The notes under the pieces are model-generated. The model was not told the origin of the DNA and did no database searches. It was given only the letters and a program-made list of their open reading frames with translations. Shown piece by piece: positions 39,052 to 47,668 of a DNA stretch of 64,000 bases. Position 1 is the first letter of the stretch; each line of letters opens with the position of its first letter. The position numbers were made by a program, and so were the translations under genes. Where the stretch lies: the NCBI RefSeq assembly GCF_013365535.1, contig NZ_CP053590.1, positions 2,594,501 through 2,658,500 of the forward strand, written 5' to 3'. The stretch is from Aquimarina sp. TRL1. Lineage in GTDB: Bacteria; Bacteroidota; Bacteroidia; Flavobacteriales; Flavobacteriaceae.

Positions 39052-39123
39052 TTCGTACCCCCATTTCCTCTGATATCCCCTGTTATTGTCTGGATTGTTT
39101 TTTTTTACGTCACCAGGTACGAA
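39052..39123. promoter_or_regulatory. TTCGTACC/GGTACGAA inverted pair before the late region
   Basis: TTCGTACC at 39052-39059 and GGTACGAA at 39116-39123, the same inverted pair as flanks the iteron region (19075 and 19710). It lies about 90-160 bases before the first late-region gene. A shared regulator for the two large operons is the simplest explanation (inference). Confidence 0.5.
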
Positions 39124-39214
39124 AATAGCGTGTGGAATTTCCAAAATAGCTTCTGATTTTAGCATTCACAAGGTTTATAGACCAAGCCAAATATTCATAA
39201 AACAACATAAAGAA

Positions 39215-39382
39215 ATGGCAGTATCAAAAGAGTTAAACTATAAAGCTATAGGCGCTGTAATTGCAATATCAGCCATAGTATTTACCGCAATAGGGGTCGT
39301 ATATGTTGGCCCAATGCTGGAGAAAAGAAAAGCAAAAAAACTTGCTATAACCAAGAAAAACCAAATCCTAAAAAAAGCATAA
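39215..39382 (+). CDS. Small single-TM membrane protein
   Basis: 55 residues from the ATG at 39215 (an upstream in-frame extension exists but overlaps the control region). One membrane segment, about residues 11-33, then a Lys-rich tail (KRKAKKLAITKKNQILKKA). First gene of the late region, 62 bases before the capsid candidate; fits a minor membrane protein of the virion. Confidence 0.6.
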   Translation: MAVSKELNYKAIGAVIAISAIVFTAIGVVYVGPMLEKRKAKKLAITKKNQILKKA

Positions 39383-39444
39383 CCCTTTTAAAGAGTTGAG
39401 ACAGATCATTTAGGTTATTGACATCAGGATTTTGGAAATTAACA

Positions 39445-40314
39445 ATGTCAAACGCTGTGAGATCGCAGCAGAAAACAAAAACTATGATAGATCATAATGA
39501 CGAATTAATGCGATATCAGGACGATGCGGAGGATCGTTTTGATAATTATGGAAATATGCAACCCTATGAAGATCAGGAGGACGATTTTGATGGAGATGTT
39601 GACATGGAAGAACAATACGATGATTTTGATGAGGAAGTAGATGATGATGATTTTGAAGATCAACACTATGATTCTTATTCCCGAGTAAGATATGGAAGAA
39701 TTGACGCCAATGATCGTACCTTAACCATTACAGTAGTTAACACTACAGATGAGGCTAAGACTGCTATTATCTTTGGAGCGAATCAGGACTTACCACAACC
39801 CGATGGGGTAACAGTAGAGGTTCAGGAGAGTAGCCATAAAGAGGTTAAAGAGGAAAGTAAATCAAATCCTTTTAAGATCGTAGGTTTAAAGTATTCGGTA
39901 TCGGATGCTTTACAATTTGATAATGTATTAAAGATTATCAATAAAACAGCTTCGGGAACCATTACTACCAGAGTATGGCAACCACGAAACTCAAGTTCTC
40001 CACAGAATTTTGATCCTAAGATGGTCGATTCCGGAGGATTCTCCATGAATGTAAGTGGTCAAAGTTCGATACAGTTTCTAATCAATGCCGGAGCTACAGC
40101 AGTTTTTACCTTTACCGTTCGGGCTCGTACTAATATCAGTAATTTACTGGAAGGAAGACATGTTGCTGAACTATCTCGTACTCCACGTACCACAGGGCTT
40201 CCACAATTGGATAACCCAATGGCACGATACAGGTATCCTTCTAAAAGAGGTGGCAGAGGTAAATCTGTAAAATCTCTCAAAAGAGCAGCTTCTCATCTAA
40301 AAAGAAGAAGGTAA
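39445..40314 (+). CDS. Candidate major capsid protein
   Basis: 289 residues from ATG 39445. Residues about 25-78 are extremely acidic (runs of Asp/Glu, scaffold-like). Residues about 84-245 are strand-rich with turns (TLTITVVNT, TITTRVWQP, GGFSMNVSG, TAVFTFTVRARTN), consistent with a jelly-roll of about 160-180 residues. The last 25 residues are very basic (SKRGGRGKSVKSLKRAASHLKRRR region). No signal or membrane segment. A strong terminator follows the gene directly, as expected for the most abundant virion protein. Capsid identity is inferred from composition and position only; DNA-binding structural protein is the alternative. Confidence 0.5.
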   Translation: MSNAVRSQQKTKTMIDHNDELMRYQDDAEDRFDNYGNMQPYEDQEDDFDGDVDMEEQYDDFDEEVDDDDFEDQHYDSYSRVRYGRIDANDRTLTITVVNTTDEAKTAIIFGANQDLPQPDGVTVEVQESSHKEVKEESKSNPFKIVGLKYSVSDALQFDNVLKIINKTASGTITTRVWQPRNSSSPQNFDPKMVDSGGFSMNVSGQSSIQFLINAGATAVFTFTVRARTNISNLLEGRHVAELSRTPRTTGLPQLDNPMARYRYPSKRGGRGKSVKSLKRAASHLKRRR

Positions 40315-40337
40315 TCCACTTGTGTCTTCCCTGACCC

Positions 40338-40385
40338 GATACAGTCAATAACGCTACGGCAAGACATTGACTGTATCTTTTTATA
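40338..40385 (+). terminator. Rho-independent terminator after the capsid candidate
   Basis: Perfect 12-bp stem (40338-40349 with 40366-40377), 16-base loop, followed by TTTTTAT. It would let the short upstream transcript accumulate above the downstream membrane-protein genes. Confidence 0.85.
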
Positions 40386-40393
40386 CCTAGCCT

Positions 40394-41026
40394 ATGAAAA
40401 CTATAAACAAACAACGACATAGAAAATTTGCACAAAACAGTATCGCCTATATTGTTTATAACAATCCCGATGCTGTGCGCAAACTGATACATCATAGTGG
40501 ATATATCCCTCCCTCGGATATACATGAGCTGGTATCTGCTACCAAGGAACTGGTACGATTACAGGGAAAAGATACCATCGCCAGGTTGTTAAGGATACAC
40601 CCAGATAAGAAAGCCATTCTTTCCTTATCTGATACTTCTACATCTAAAAAAGGGAGTTGCCATTTTTGCAACTACGACCATTTCAATAGTGAGGATAATT
40701 ATTGTGGTTTTTGTGGACATTCTAATTATACAGGTCTGGTAGATAAGGACAGGTTCTTACAACAATTTGCCGATACTTCCGATGGTGTTTTAGAAAAGTA
40801 CTACCACCAGATAGTTAACAAATCCAATAAGCAACCCGAAAACCAAACACTTGCCAGTGAAGTACAACTGGTATGGAACGAATTACGCCAACGCCGTTTA
40901 CATCAAGCTAAACAATCCGATAGATCTTCTACAAAGGAGTCTCTTTCCTTTAACCGAGAAGAAATATTATTTATGGGATTGAGCTTTATTGGTGGTTTTG
41001 TGGTGTGTTCCATTTTAAAACGATAA
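40394..41026 (+). CDS. Zinc-ribbon membrane protein of the late region
   Basis: 210 residues. An N-terminal helical domain (about 10-75) resembles that of the next gene. A zinc ribbon has Cys89, Cys92, Cys104 and Cys107 (C-X2-C, 11 residues, C-X2-C). One membrane segment sits at the extreme C-terminus (about 192-208). This tail-anchored layout fits a protein between the virion membrane and capsid or DNA (inference). Confidence 0.65.
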   Translation: MKTINKQRHRKFAQNSIAYIVYNNPDAVRKLIHHSGYIPPSDIHELVSATKELVRLQGKDTIARLLRIHPDKKAILSLSDTSTSKKGSCHFCNYDHFNSEDNYCGFCGHSNYTGLVDKDRFLQQFADTSDGVLEKYYHQIVNKSNKQPENQTLASEVQLVWNELRQRRLHQAKQSDRSSTKESLSFNREEILFMGLSFIGGFVVCSILKR

Positions 41027-41030
41027 TACG

Positions 41031-41780
41031 ATGACCCATAGACAACAGACCTATAACCAGACGATTAATTTGATTAGCCATTTAATCCTGACAGAGCCCC
41101 ATGCGGTGGTTTCCTTATTGGAATCCTATGGGGCTTATTTTAATACTCCTCCCAACCGTAAAGAGCTTATTGATTTGGTTTTAGAACAGATAAAAGAAGG
41201 TTCACAAGATTTTGAAGAGGCATTAGGGGATTTGATAACCCTGCATATTCAGAAAAACGGCAAAGCAATGTTAGCCCTGGATCAAAAAGAGTATGCTTCT
41301 TATTATGATGCTACACAAGAGGATGAAGATGCCTTTTGGGGGACTTTGGCAAAAGTAGGGATTGGTCTTGTAGGGAAATTAATTGGTAAGAAAAAAGGAA
41401 ATAAAAGAAGCCAAAGAAGTCATAGTCGTGGCGGTGGCAGATCCCATGCAGCAGTACTGGCTGCCTCCCGGGCACAAGCTCAAAGGGCTGCACGACAGGT
41501 AGAACAAATGCGAAGGGATATGCAGCGTCAAATGCAACAGATGATCAAACGTCAAGAGCAAGAACTTCGTAAACAACGAGAAAAGCAAAAGCAAAGAGAA
41601 AAAGAACTGGAAGAAAAAGCTAAAAAATCAAGAAATATGATCTTAATGGTAGCAGGAGGTATTACCGGATTAACCCTTTTAGGTTTTATCGTATTGTCAA
41701 AGAATAAAGCCACTCCAGCTACTGCAATGCAAATGCCCTATACTCCCGCTATTTCTCTCACCCCAGGGGTTCCCCGATAA
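41031..41780 (+). CDS. Tail-anchored coiled-coil protein of the late region
   Basis: 249 residues. N-terminal helical domain similar in plan to the preceding gene, then a basic Ser/Arg/Gly stretch (about 120-145), a long Gln/Arg/Lys/Glu coiled coil (about 145-200) and one membrane segment (about 202-223). Starts four bases after the previous gene. Confidence 0.65.
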   Translation: MTHRQQTYNQTINLISHLILTEPHAVVSLLESYGAYFNTPPNRKELIDLVLEQIKEGSQDFEEALGDLITLHIQKNGKAMLALDQKEYASYYDATQEDEDAFWGTLAKVGIGLVGKLIGKKKGNKRSQRSHSRGGGRSHAAVLAASRAQAQRAARQVEQMRRDMQRQMQQMIKRQEQELRKQREKQKQREKELEEKAKKSRNMILMVAGGITGLTLLGFIVLSKNKATPATAMQMPYTPAISLTPGVPR

Positions 41781-41794
41781 TGATACCATAGCTT

Positions 41795-42412
41795 ATGAAC
41801 ACTTTTGTAAACCCTGCTAACTATAGTTTTTATCCTTCTGCTACAGATGATAGCTTTTTACATCATATACAAAGAAGACATGGTATAAGACCTAAATCCA
41901 GAAAAAAACTTTTTCACAGGTCACTAAGGTTATCTCATAAAAGAAGGATACAACCCTTAAGAATTCGTAGAAAAAAAACCAGAACAAGAAGTATAAGACC
42001 AATAAACAAAAGAAAACTTATAAGTCGTAAGGGAGCTATCCCAATGGTTTTGCCAAGGCAAAAACCATATAGAATAAATTCAATACCAAGAAAATCTGTA
42101 ACAGTATCAAAACCTACAAGATATAGATCAACAACAAAAAAGATAAAGAAAAAGAAACCTAAAATGGTTACTCTTAATTTTCCAGCTCCTGCCAGAAAAT
42201 CTAAAGGAATCAGAAAAAATATTCCCATGCAAAACAGATTCGCATTGGAAACCTTTGGCAAACATCAAGCGAAAGCAACAGTGAAAACACCCCCTCAAAA
42301 AGACAAAAATAAGCAGAAAGGCAACGGATTATTCTTATCTGTAAAAATAGGGATCACTCTGACTGTTGTATTGGCAGGTATATGGATTTATAAAAGCACA
42401 AAAAAGAACTAA
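41795..42412 (+). CDS. Very basic protein with C-terminal membrane segment
   Basis: 205 residues, of which about a third of residues 25-170 are Lys/Arg (for example RPINKRKLISRK), with one membrane segment at about 184-202. It would place a strongly cationic domain on one face of a membrane, as expected for a protein that binds packaged DNA to the internal membrane of a virion. Not recognised by family. Confidence 0.6.
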   Translation: MNTFVNPANYSFYPSATDDSFLHHIQRRHGIRPKSRKKLFHRSLRLSHKRRIQPLRIRRKKTRTRSIRPINKRKLISRKGAIPMVLPRQKPYRINSIPRKSVTVSKPTRYRSTTKKIKKKKPKMVTLNFPAPARKSKGIRKNIPMQNRFALETFGKHQAKATVKTPPQKDKNKQKGNGLFLSVKIGITLTVVLAGIWIYKSTKKN

Positions 42413-42415
42413 AAC

Positions 42416-42643
42416 ATGGATATACTAGCAAGTATTACTGAGCAAGAATATAGAGGTACCGGAGAAATTCCAGTGGGATTTTTGTTTGCCTTAGTAAAAA
42501 ATACAGGAAGCCGTCCTGCTATCATTAATTCGGTAGCACTGGCTCCCGGAGAAGACAAGAGCTATCCCTTTATCGGAAAGCCCTATAGGGCAATTCCTTT
42601 TAATACTCAGGGATCAACCCTTAGAGTGATGTATGTACTTTAA
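42416..42643 (+). CDS. Small strand-rich protein, 75 residues
   Basis: Compact, with alternating hydrophobic strands and Gly/Pro turns (VGFLFALVKNTGSRPAIINS and LAPGEDKSYPF), no membrane segment and neutral charge. Size and composition suit a minor capsid or vertex protein, which is inference. Four bases after the preceding gene. Confidence 0.6.
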   Translation: MDILASITEQEYRGTGEIPVGFLFALVKNTGSRPAIINSVALAPGEDKSYPFIGKPYRAIPFNTQGSTLRVMYVL

Positions 42644-42674
42644 GATGTGTTATTAACCATTAAACAAAACTATA

Positions 42675-43136
42675 ATGATTGCAGGAGAAACTGAGTACTT
42701 ACTGGAAGATGATTTTTTCAGAAGTAAAGCCCAGCGTGAAAAACGTCGAGCTGCCCGTAAGGCAAGACGATTAAAAAGGCGTCGTATAAGAAACGCTGAG
42801 CGCCAAAGAAGAAGGGATATAAAAGCTACAAAAATGGAAGGTCGTCAAAAGCGAAGAACTTTTTTATCTAAACTAGGAGCGGTCTATCGTGATCTTGGAG
42901 GGGCAGGTTCCATTGGTAAAAGCATAGATACTATGTTAAACAACCCTATTGACAAGAAGTCTTCTGTGCAGAACCAGGAAGATTTCACAGTAGCCTTAGA
43001 ATCGTCCAAAAAAAATAACAAACCCTCATACACCCCTTGGATTATTGGAGGATCGGTAGTACTGGGGGTAGTTGTCATTGGAGCGGTGATCTATTCTCAG
43101 AACCAGAAAAATTATCTGGGTGTTATAAAACAATAA
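42675..43136 (+). CDS. Arg-rich protein with C-terminal membrane segment
   Basis: 153 residues. Residues about 15-65 are extremely Arg/Lys-rich (KAQREKRRAARKARRLKR), followed by a short soluble part and one membrane segment at about 120-140. Same plan as the gene at 41795, without obvious sequence identity. Candidate DNA-binding virion membrane protein. Confidence 0.6.
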   Translation: MIAGETEYLLEDDFFRSKAQREKRRAARKARRLKRRRIRNAERQRRRDIKATKMEGRQKRRTFLSKLGAVYRDLGGAGSIGKSIDTMLNNPIDKKSSVQNQEDFTVALESSKKNNKPSYTPWIIGGSVVLGVVVIGAVIYSQNQKNYLGVIKQ

Positions 43137-43144
43137 GCTATCAT

Positions 43145-43897
43145 ATGATAATCCCTATTGCTGCCAATAAAGAATCTTTTACTATCGGGTTACGCTTTCT
43201 GGCTAAACGAAAGCTTAGCATTGGAATCTGGGTATATGATCCATACCGTCCCTATACCCATTATTTTAGAAGAAAAGTGCAACTCTCTAAAGGACAAAAC
43301 AGAAAGATAGAAATATGCCTTCCTGTTAGTGCAGAATATTTGGAGTTGAAAATCTATGATAAACAGGGAGGCATTGGTGGCTTTAAGCTCACTGATTTTA
43401 AGATTACGAAAATGCCCCCTCCAGTAATATGGGCAAGTCCGCAACAACAACGTTTTATGGATTTTGCCATTGATTTTGCGCAAAAGGCAGGATACCTGCC
43501 CACTGGGTTTTATGATAGCCCTACACAAGAGTTTTTGTTCCAATACCTGCCAGCTATTACAGATACAAGCGGGAAGGAATTAATTACCCCTGCCCGAATC
43601 CACCGAAAGATGCCAAGGGTACAAATTTCTAAACAGATCTTTAGAACCTTGAGCATCCCGGTTCGGGTATTTATTCTATCTCATGAAGGGTGTCATTGGT
43701 TTTTAAATGTACGTAGTGAAAAAAAAGCTGATCTGTGTGGAATACGACATTATTTGGATTATGGCTTTCCTAAGATAGAAGCTGTGTACGCTGCTACTAA
43801 AATATTCGGGAGATACCCTGATTTGGTGGGAGCTAAGCAAATACAAAGAACCAAAGACATTATTGCCTTTATTGACCAATATACCACTGAAAGATGA
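43145..43897 (+). CDS. HExxH metallopeptidase-like protein
   Basis: 250 residues from ATG 43145. A strand-rich N-terminal half (about 1-90), then a helical part with LSHEGCHWFLN: His180, Glu181 and His184 make an HExxH zinc site, and Glu192 with Asp196 in EKKADLCG resembles the ExxxD third-ligand helix of gluzincins. It could be a capsid-maturation or entry peptidase. The overlap with the next gene is four bases (ATGA). Confidence 0.6.
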   Translation: MIIPIAANKESFTIGLRFLAKRKLSIGIWVYDPYRPYTHYFRRKVQLSKGQNRKIEICLPVSAEYLELKIYDKQGGIGGFKLTDFKITKMPPPVIWASPQQQRFMDFAIDFAQKAGYLPTGFYDSPTQEFLFQYLPAITDTSGKELITPARIHRKMPRVQISKQIFRTLSIPVRVFILSHEGCHWFLNVRSEKKADLCGIRHYLDYGFPKIEAVYAATKIFGRYPDLVGAKQIQRTKDIIAFIDQYTTER

Positions 43898-45540
43898 AAA
43901 AAAACACCTCCATTGTAATAGCAAGTACGCTGACAGGTCTTACACTACTTTGGTTTTGGTATCTGCATAACCGATCAAAAAATAAGCTTGTGCTATCTCC
44001 AAGAAAAGCCCCTGTAGTTGATCCTCAGAAGAGCTATAAAGCAGAAGACCATTTTATCCATACTCCGGTTGTATCACCTGTGGTATCCCGGAAAAAATCG
44101 AAAAACAACGCAGCTGTAAATCTATTGTCCTCTAAAGAAGATACCCAATTAATCCTTGGTAACACCTCTGAAAAGACCAGAGAGATACACCTGTGGAGTG
44201 GTCATAAAAAACCACCAATAAGCCCTTTGCTACCAGGAGATGTTCCTAAACATAAGAAAAATACGCTTTCTATAAACAATACATCACAACAAGGAATTTA
44301 TCCCCAGGGGATGGTCTTTAACCCTGCCAATGGATATACCTATATCGCATACCAACTATCTGGTACTATTGATATAATACATTCAAAAGGAGTGATACAA
44401 ACGTTATCCCTTGCTAGGCACACCCCCATAGTAAACAATCCTTCGCCGGTAGACCTGACCGTACACTCTATTGCTGATTCTAACAACTACGGAAAGGTCT
44501 ATTCGGCGAATATTTTAAACAATACTGTAAGTGTGATTACCTCTGATATGGAGATAACCAATACGATTGTAGTTGGAACACGTCCAATAGGGATTTGTTT
44601 TAACCCGGTAAATCAAATGCTCTATGTTGCTAATCTCTCTGATGATACAGTAAGTATTATTGACACCCAAACAGAAAGTGTATTAATAACAGTCGGTGTT
44701 GGAAAGTCTCCACGATCTATTACCATTGATCCTATAACAGGATATGCTTATGTTCTTACCTATGGAGACAATAGTATCAGTGTACTCAATACCGATTTTC
44801 AGGTTATTGAAATCATTGCAGATATAGCTGAGTCCCTGACCACAGCTGCCTATTATCCGGCGAATAACCATTTGTATGTAGTAGCTTCCCAACAAAATCA
44901 GGTAATCCCCATTGATCTGGAAACCTATACTGTAGCTCCTGCAATAGTTGTAGGGAACAATCCTTATAAGATCATATATCACCCAAAAACAGAATTGCTC
45001 TATGTAGGTAACAGAGAGGATGCTACCTTTTCTCTGATCGATATAACACAAACAGTAGTGGCGACCCTTTCTTTAGGAAAGGTAAATACAGGTATTGCCA
45101 TTGATACTACTACCGACAGGCTTTACAGTAGTGATCCGGTTTCAGCCTCTATCGCTGTTATCTCATATAGTAATCATCCTCAGGCAATACATATCAACCA
45201 GCAGTACTATGAAAAAAGAGAAGATTTTATATACAACCCTGTTTTGGTAGAGCACGTGAAAATTATTTTCTCCGGGGCTTCCCCTATTTCTGTATTAGAA
45301 CTCGAAAAGCAAACAATCAGTGGAAAATCAAAGAGCTATCCCATTTCATTATCGAAGTATACCCACCCCCGGAATGTCGCAAAAGTATATGAGGTAACAG
45401 GCTTAAAAGACTCCCTGCTTGATGGTAGTCATGGATGGAAATTTAAGATTCAGCCTGGTCAGACCATTAGTATGATAATCTACTATCATCAAATCAAAAG
45501 AGAACAGTTAAACCCAAATTATAAAACACCTATGTTATGA
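43894..45540 (+). CDS. Membrane-anchored YVTN-type beta-propeller
   Basis: 548 residues. One membrane segment near residues 5-24, a polar linker to about 125, then repeated blades of about 42 residues (for example IVVGTRPIGICFNPVNQMLY, followed by VANLSDDTVSIID) to about residue 430, and a separate strand-rich C-terminal domain. The repeats match YVTN/NHL-like propellers used for binding. As the largest protein of the late region, with an envelope anchor, it is the best candidate for a receptor-binding or spike protein (inference). Confidence 0.65.
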   Translation: MKKNTSIVIASTLTGLTLLWFWYLHNRSKNKLVLSPRKAPVVDPQKSYKAEDHFIHTPVVSPVVSRKKSKNNAAVNLLSSKEDTQLILGNTSEKTREIHLWSGHKKPPISPLLPGDVPKHKKNTLSINNTSQQGIYPQGMVFNPANGYTYIAYQLSGTIDIIHSKGVIQTLSLARHTPIVNNPSPVDLTVHSIADSNNYGKVYSANILNNTVSVITSDMEITNTIVVGTRPIGICFNPVNQMLYVANLSDDTVSIIDTQTESVLITVGVGKSPRSITIDPITGYAYVLTYGDNSISVLNTDFQVIEIIADIAESLTTAAYYPANNHLYVVASQQNQVIPIDLETYTVAPAIVVGNNPYKIIYHPKTELLYVGNREDATFSLIDITQTVVATLSLGKVNTGIAIDTTTDRLYSSDPVSASIAVISYSNHPQAIHINQQYYEKREDFIYNPVLVEHVKIIFSGASPISVLELEKQTISGKSKSYPISLSKYTHPRNVAKVYEVTGLKDSLLDGSHGWKFKIQPGQTISMIIYYHQIKREQLNPNYKTPML

Positions 45541-45983
45541 GAAAAACCATTCCCATCGCCTTAGCAGAATATGGCGTTACAGAACATAAAGGGGCTACCT
45601 ATCACAATCCCAGAATCCTTCAGTATTTTAAAGAAACAGGTCACTTATGGGTGGTAGGTGATCAGACTGCCTGGTGTTCTTGTTTTGCCAGTTGGGTAGC
45701 TAAAAAAGCAGGCTATAATTATAGTAGAAAACTAACTGCCCGCTCCTGGCTATCAATAGGACAAGCGACCTATATCCCTGTAGTGGGAGATATCGTTGTA
45801 TTTTGGAGAGAGCATTTAAGTAGCTGGAAAGGACATGTGGGGTTTTACATCAACCACAGCCGCAATAGAAATTATATCTATTGTCTTGGAGGCAATCAAA
45901 ACAATAGCGTATGTATCAAAGCTTATCCAGTAAAACGATTATTAGGTTTTCGTCAGATACATATTAAATCCTCTCAAGGATAA
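45537..45983 (+). CDS. CHAP/NlpC-like peptidoglycan hydrolase (TIGR02594-like)
   Basis: 148 residues. Catalytic Cys47 in AWCSCFASWVA, His100 in KGHVGFYI and LGGNQNNSV near residue 117 match the Cys-His-(Asn/Asp) order of the small TIGR02594/CHAP-type amidases. No signal peptide. Its start overlaps the propeller gene by four bases. Expected to cleave peptide cross-links or the amide bond during entry or lysis. The next 180 bases have no intact gene (a 21-codon frame at 46003 may be a frameshift remnant). Confidence 0.75.
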   Translation: MRKTIPIALAEYGVTEHKGATYHNPRILQYFKETGHLWVVGDQTAWCSCFASWVAKKAGYNYSRKLTARSWLSIGQATYIPVVGDIVVFWREHLSSWKGHVGFYINHSRNRNYIYCLGGNQNNSVCIKAYPVKRLLGFRQIHIKSSQG

Positions 45984-46163
45984 CAACAACATATCGGTAA
46001 CTAAAATGAAAAAACAGCTCTTAGATATACTCCCTTTTATACTTCTGGGGCGACATAATAGAACGGGTTAAAATAAGCAGCATTATAACAAGGGTGAAAT
46101 CCAAAAGATATTCTTCCATAAGAGATAATCAAATCAATATTCCATCATATAATACGATGATCT

Positions 46164-46619
46164 ATGCCAACTGTTTTACAAATAGAAAATAAACATTTTC
46201 TTATTCCAGAGAAAAAAGACCCCTGTGAGCTTTGGGTAAGTTATTTTAACAGCCTGAAAAAACAGGTCGGGACTTCCAATGCCCGAACCTTATGGTTGAT
46301 TACATGGAAATATAATGGCAATACCCAATGTAGTACCAATCCTAATTTTAACAAATGGCTACAAAGTAACCAGATAGATGTATCTACCATTGCCAGTCGT
46401 ACCCTGGCCGATTTTTCTGCCATCGGTAGTAATATATTAGGGTTTGGAAAGAACATCTCTACTGTATTACAATGGGGAATTCCCTTGACACTGGCAGGAT
46501 TACTCATTGGAATTATTGTGGTTCTTTGGAGAACTTCAAAAACTATGGAGGTGTCTGACCTGACAATGCTTACCCCTACTGGAAGGGCAATGAAAGGATT
46601 AAAACTGGCAGGGAAATGA
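46164..46619 (+). CDS. Single-TM late-region protein, 151 residues
   Basis: N-terminal soluble domain with Trp and Asn (WLITWKYNGNTQCSTNPNF), then one membrane segment at about 108-130 and a short tail. Overlaps the next gene by four bases. Unrecognised. Confidence 0.6.
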   Translation: MPTVLQIENKHFLIPEKKDPCELWVSYFNSLKKQVGTSNARTLWLITWKYNGNTQCSTNPNFNKWLQSNQIDVSTIASRTLADFSAIGSNILGFGKNISTVLQWGIPLTLAGLLIGIIVVLWRTSKTMEVSDLTMLTPTGRAMKGLKLAGK

Positions 46620-47122
46620 AAACAAAAGCATCTCATATCAAACAATTACAATGGGCATCCACACTGATATCCATGCTACTTATGGTTATACTCTACAGGC
46701 ATTTTACAAAAAGAAAACAAAAGCGACTTTCTGTAAAAATGCAACAGGCATTGTTACAAAAATTTAACCCTGAAAAAGGATTTTTACAGGAAAAAGCCTT
46801 TGATGAAACCTATGCTGAGAGGGTTATAAAAATCGTTCCTGAGCGTATCGCCATACTTAAACCTGGTGTTGCACAAAACAAGGCAAAGCTACTGCATTCA
46901 GGATTTAAACCCTGGTATGTATGGGGAGGTGATAACGAACAACTCATCTATGGAGTACTTACCTCTCTTAAAGATAAAGTACAAGTTTCTCAGGTAGCCA
47001 AAGCATATCTTGATCTGTATAAAGTACCTCTAAAGGAGCAATTACAAAAAGAGTTGGACACAAAAGAAATCGGAAAAGTACTATCTATAGTAACACGGTT
47101 AAATCCTTATACTCTTATATAA
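46616..47122 (+). CDS. Single-TM late-region protein, paralog A
   Basis: 168 residues. N-terminal membrane segment (about 14-32) and a helical soluble domain. The C-terminal 60 residues contain LTSLKDKVQVSQVAKAYLDLYK and end in NPYTLI. The next gene has the same length and matching blocks (IKDKTQVASISKAFWVDYKK and NYSLI), so they are tandem paralogs. The domain is a helical repeat probably exposed outside the membrane. Confidence 0.65.
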   Translation: MKTKASHIKQLQWASTLISMLLMVILYRHFTKRKQKRLSVKMQQALLQKFNPEKGFLQEKAFDETYAERVIKIVPERIAILKPGVAQNKAKLLHSGFKPWYVWGGDNEQLIYGVLTSLKDKVQVSQVAKAYLDLYKVPLKEQLQKELDTKEIGKVLSIVTRLNPYTLI

Positions 47123-47134
47123 AACAACAGCTAT

Positions 47135-47641
47135 ATGCAAACCAGAAACAATATACAATGGACGGTAACAGGACTTGCCCTAACAGGATTCCTTATAGGA
47201 GGATATCTGGTATATATTAACAATAAAAAGAACCATACCAAAGGTATGCTTTCTCCAACAATACCGGAAGACAAAGAGCAATCTTCCCAGAGGGTAATAG
47301 AAGAACCGAATTGGAAAAACCCATATGATATGAATTATCTCAAAGATGTTAAAAAATGGCTAGGAAAAAGGAAGATACGAAAACTACCTCATAACAAAGC
47401 CAGAGAGTATGCAAGGATACTAAAGAGAGCCAAAGGAAGATGGAGAGATGATACCCAGGCTGTAACCAGTGTTTTTACTCAAATAAAAGACAAGACACAG
47501 GTAGCCAGTATCTCCAAAGCATTCTGGGTAGACTATAAAAAAGACATGTGGCAATACCTAAGGAGTTTTCTAAGTGCCAAAGAGATGGAAAAGTATGTAC
47601 ACCGTCCTGTAAGGAAGTTAGATAACTACAGCTTGATATAA
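47135..47641 (+). CDS. Single-TM late-region protein, paralog B
   Basis: 168 residues, membrane segment about 9-27, same C-terminal helical domain as the gene at 46616. Thirteen bases downstream of it. Confidence 0.65.
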   Translation: MQTRNNIQWTVTGLALTGFLIGGYLVYINNKKNHTKGMLSPTIPEDKEQSSQRVIEEPNWKNPYDMNYLKDVKKWLGKRKIRKLPHNKAREYARILKRAKGRWRDDTQAVTSVFTQIKDKTQVASISKAFWVDYKKDMWQYLRSFLSAKEMEKYVHRPVRKLDNYSLI

Positions 47642-47668
47642 ATAAAAGAGAGCAAAAAACAATCAGAT

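Noticed and set aside
46003..46163. 21-codon frame followed by a longer basic frame shifted by one base
   Set aside because: Could be a frameshifted small gene but has no independent support; too short to call.
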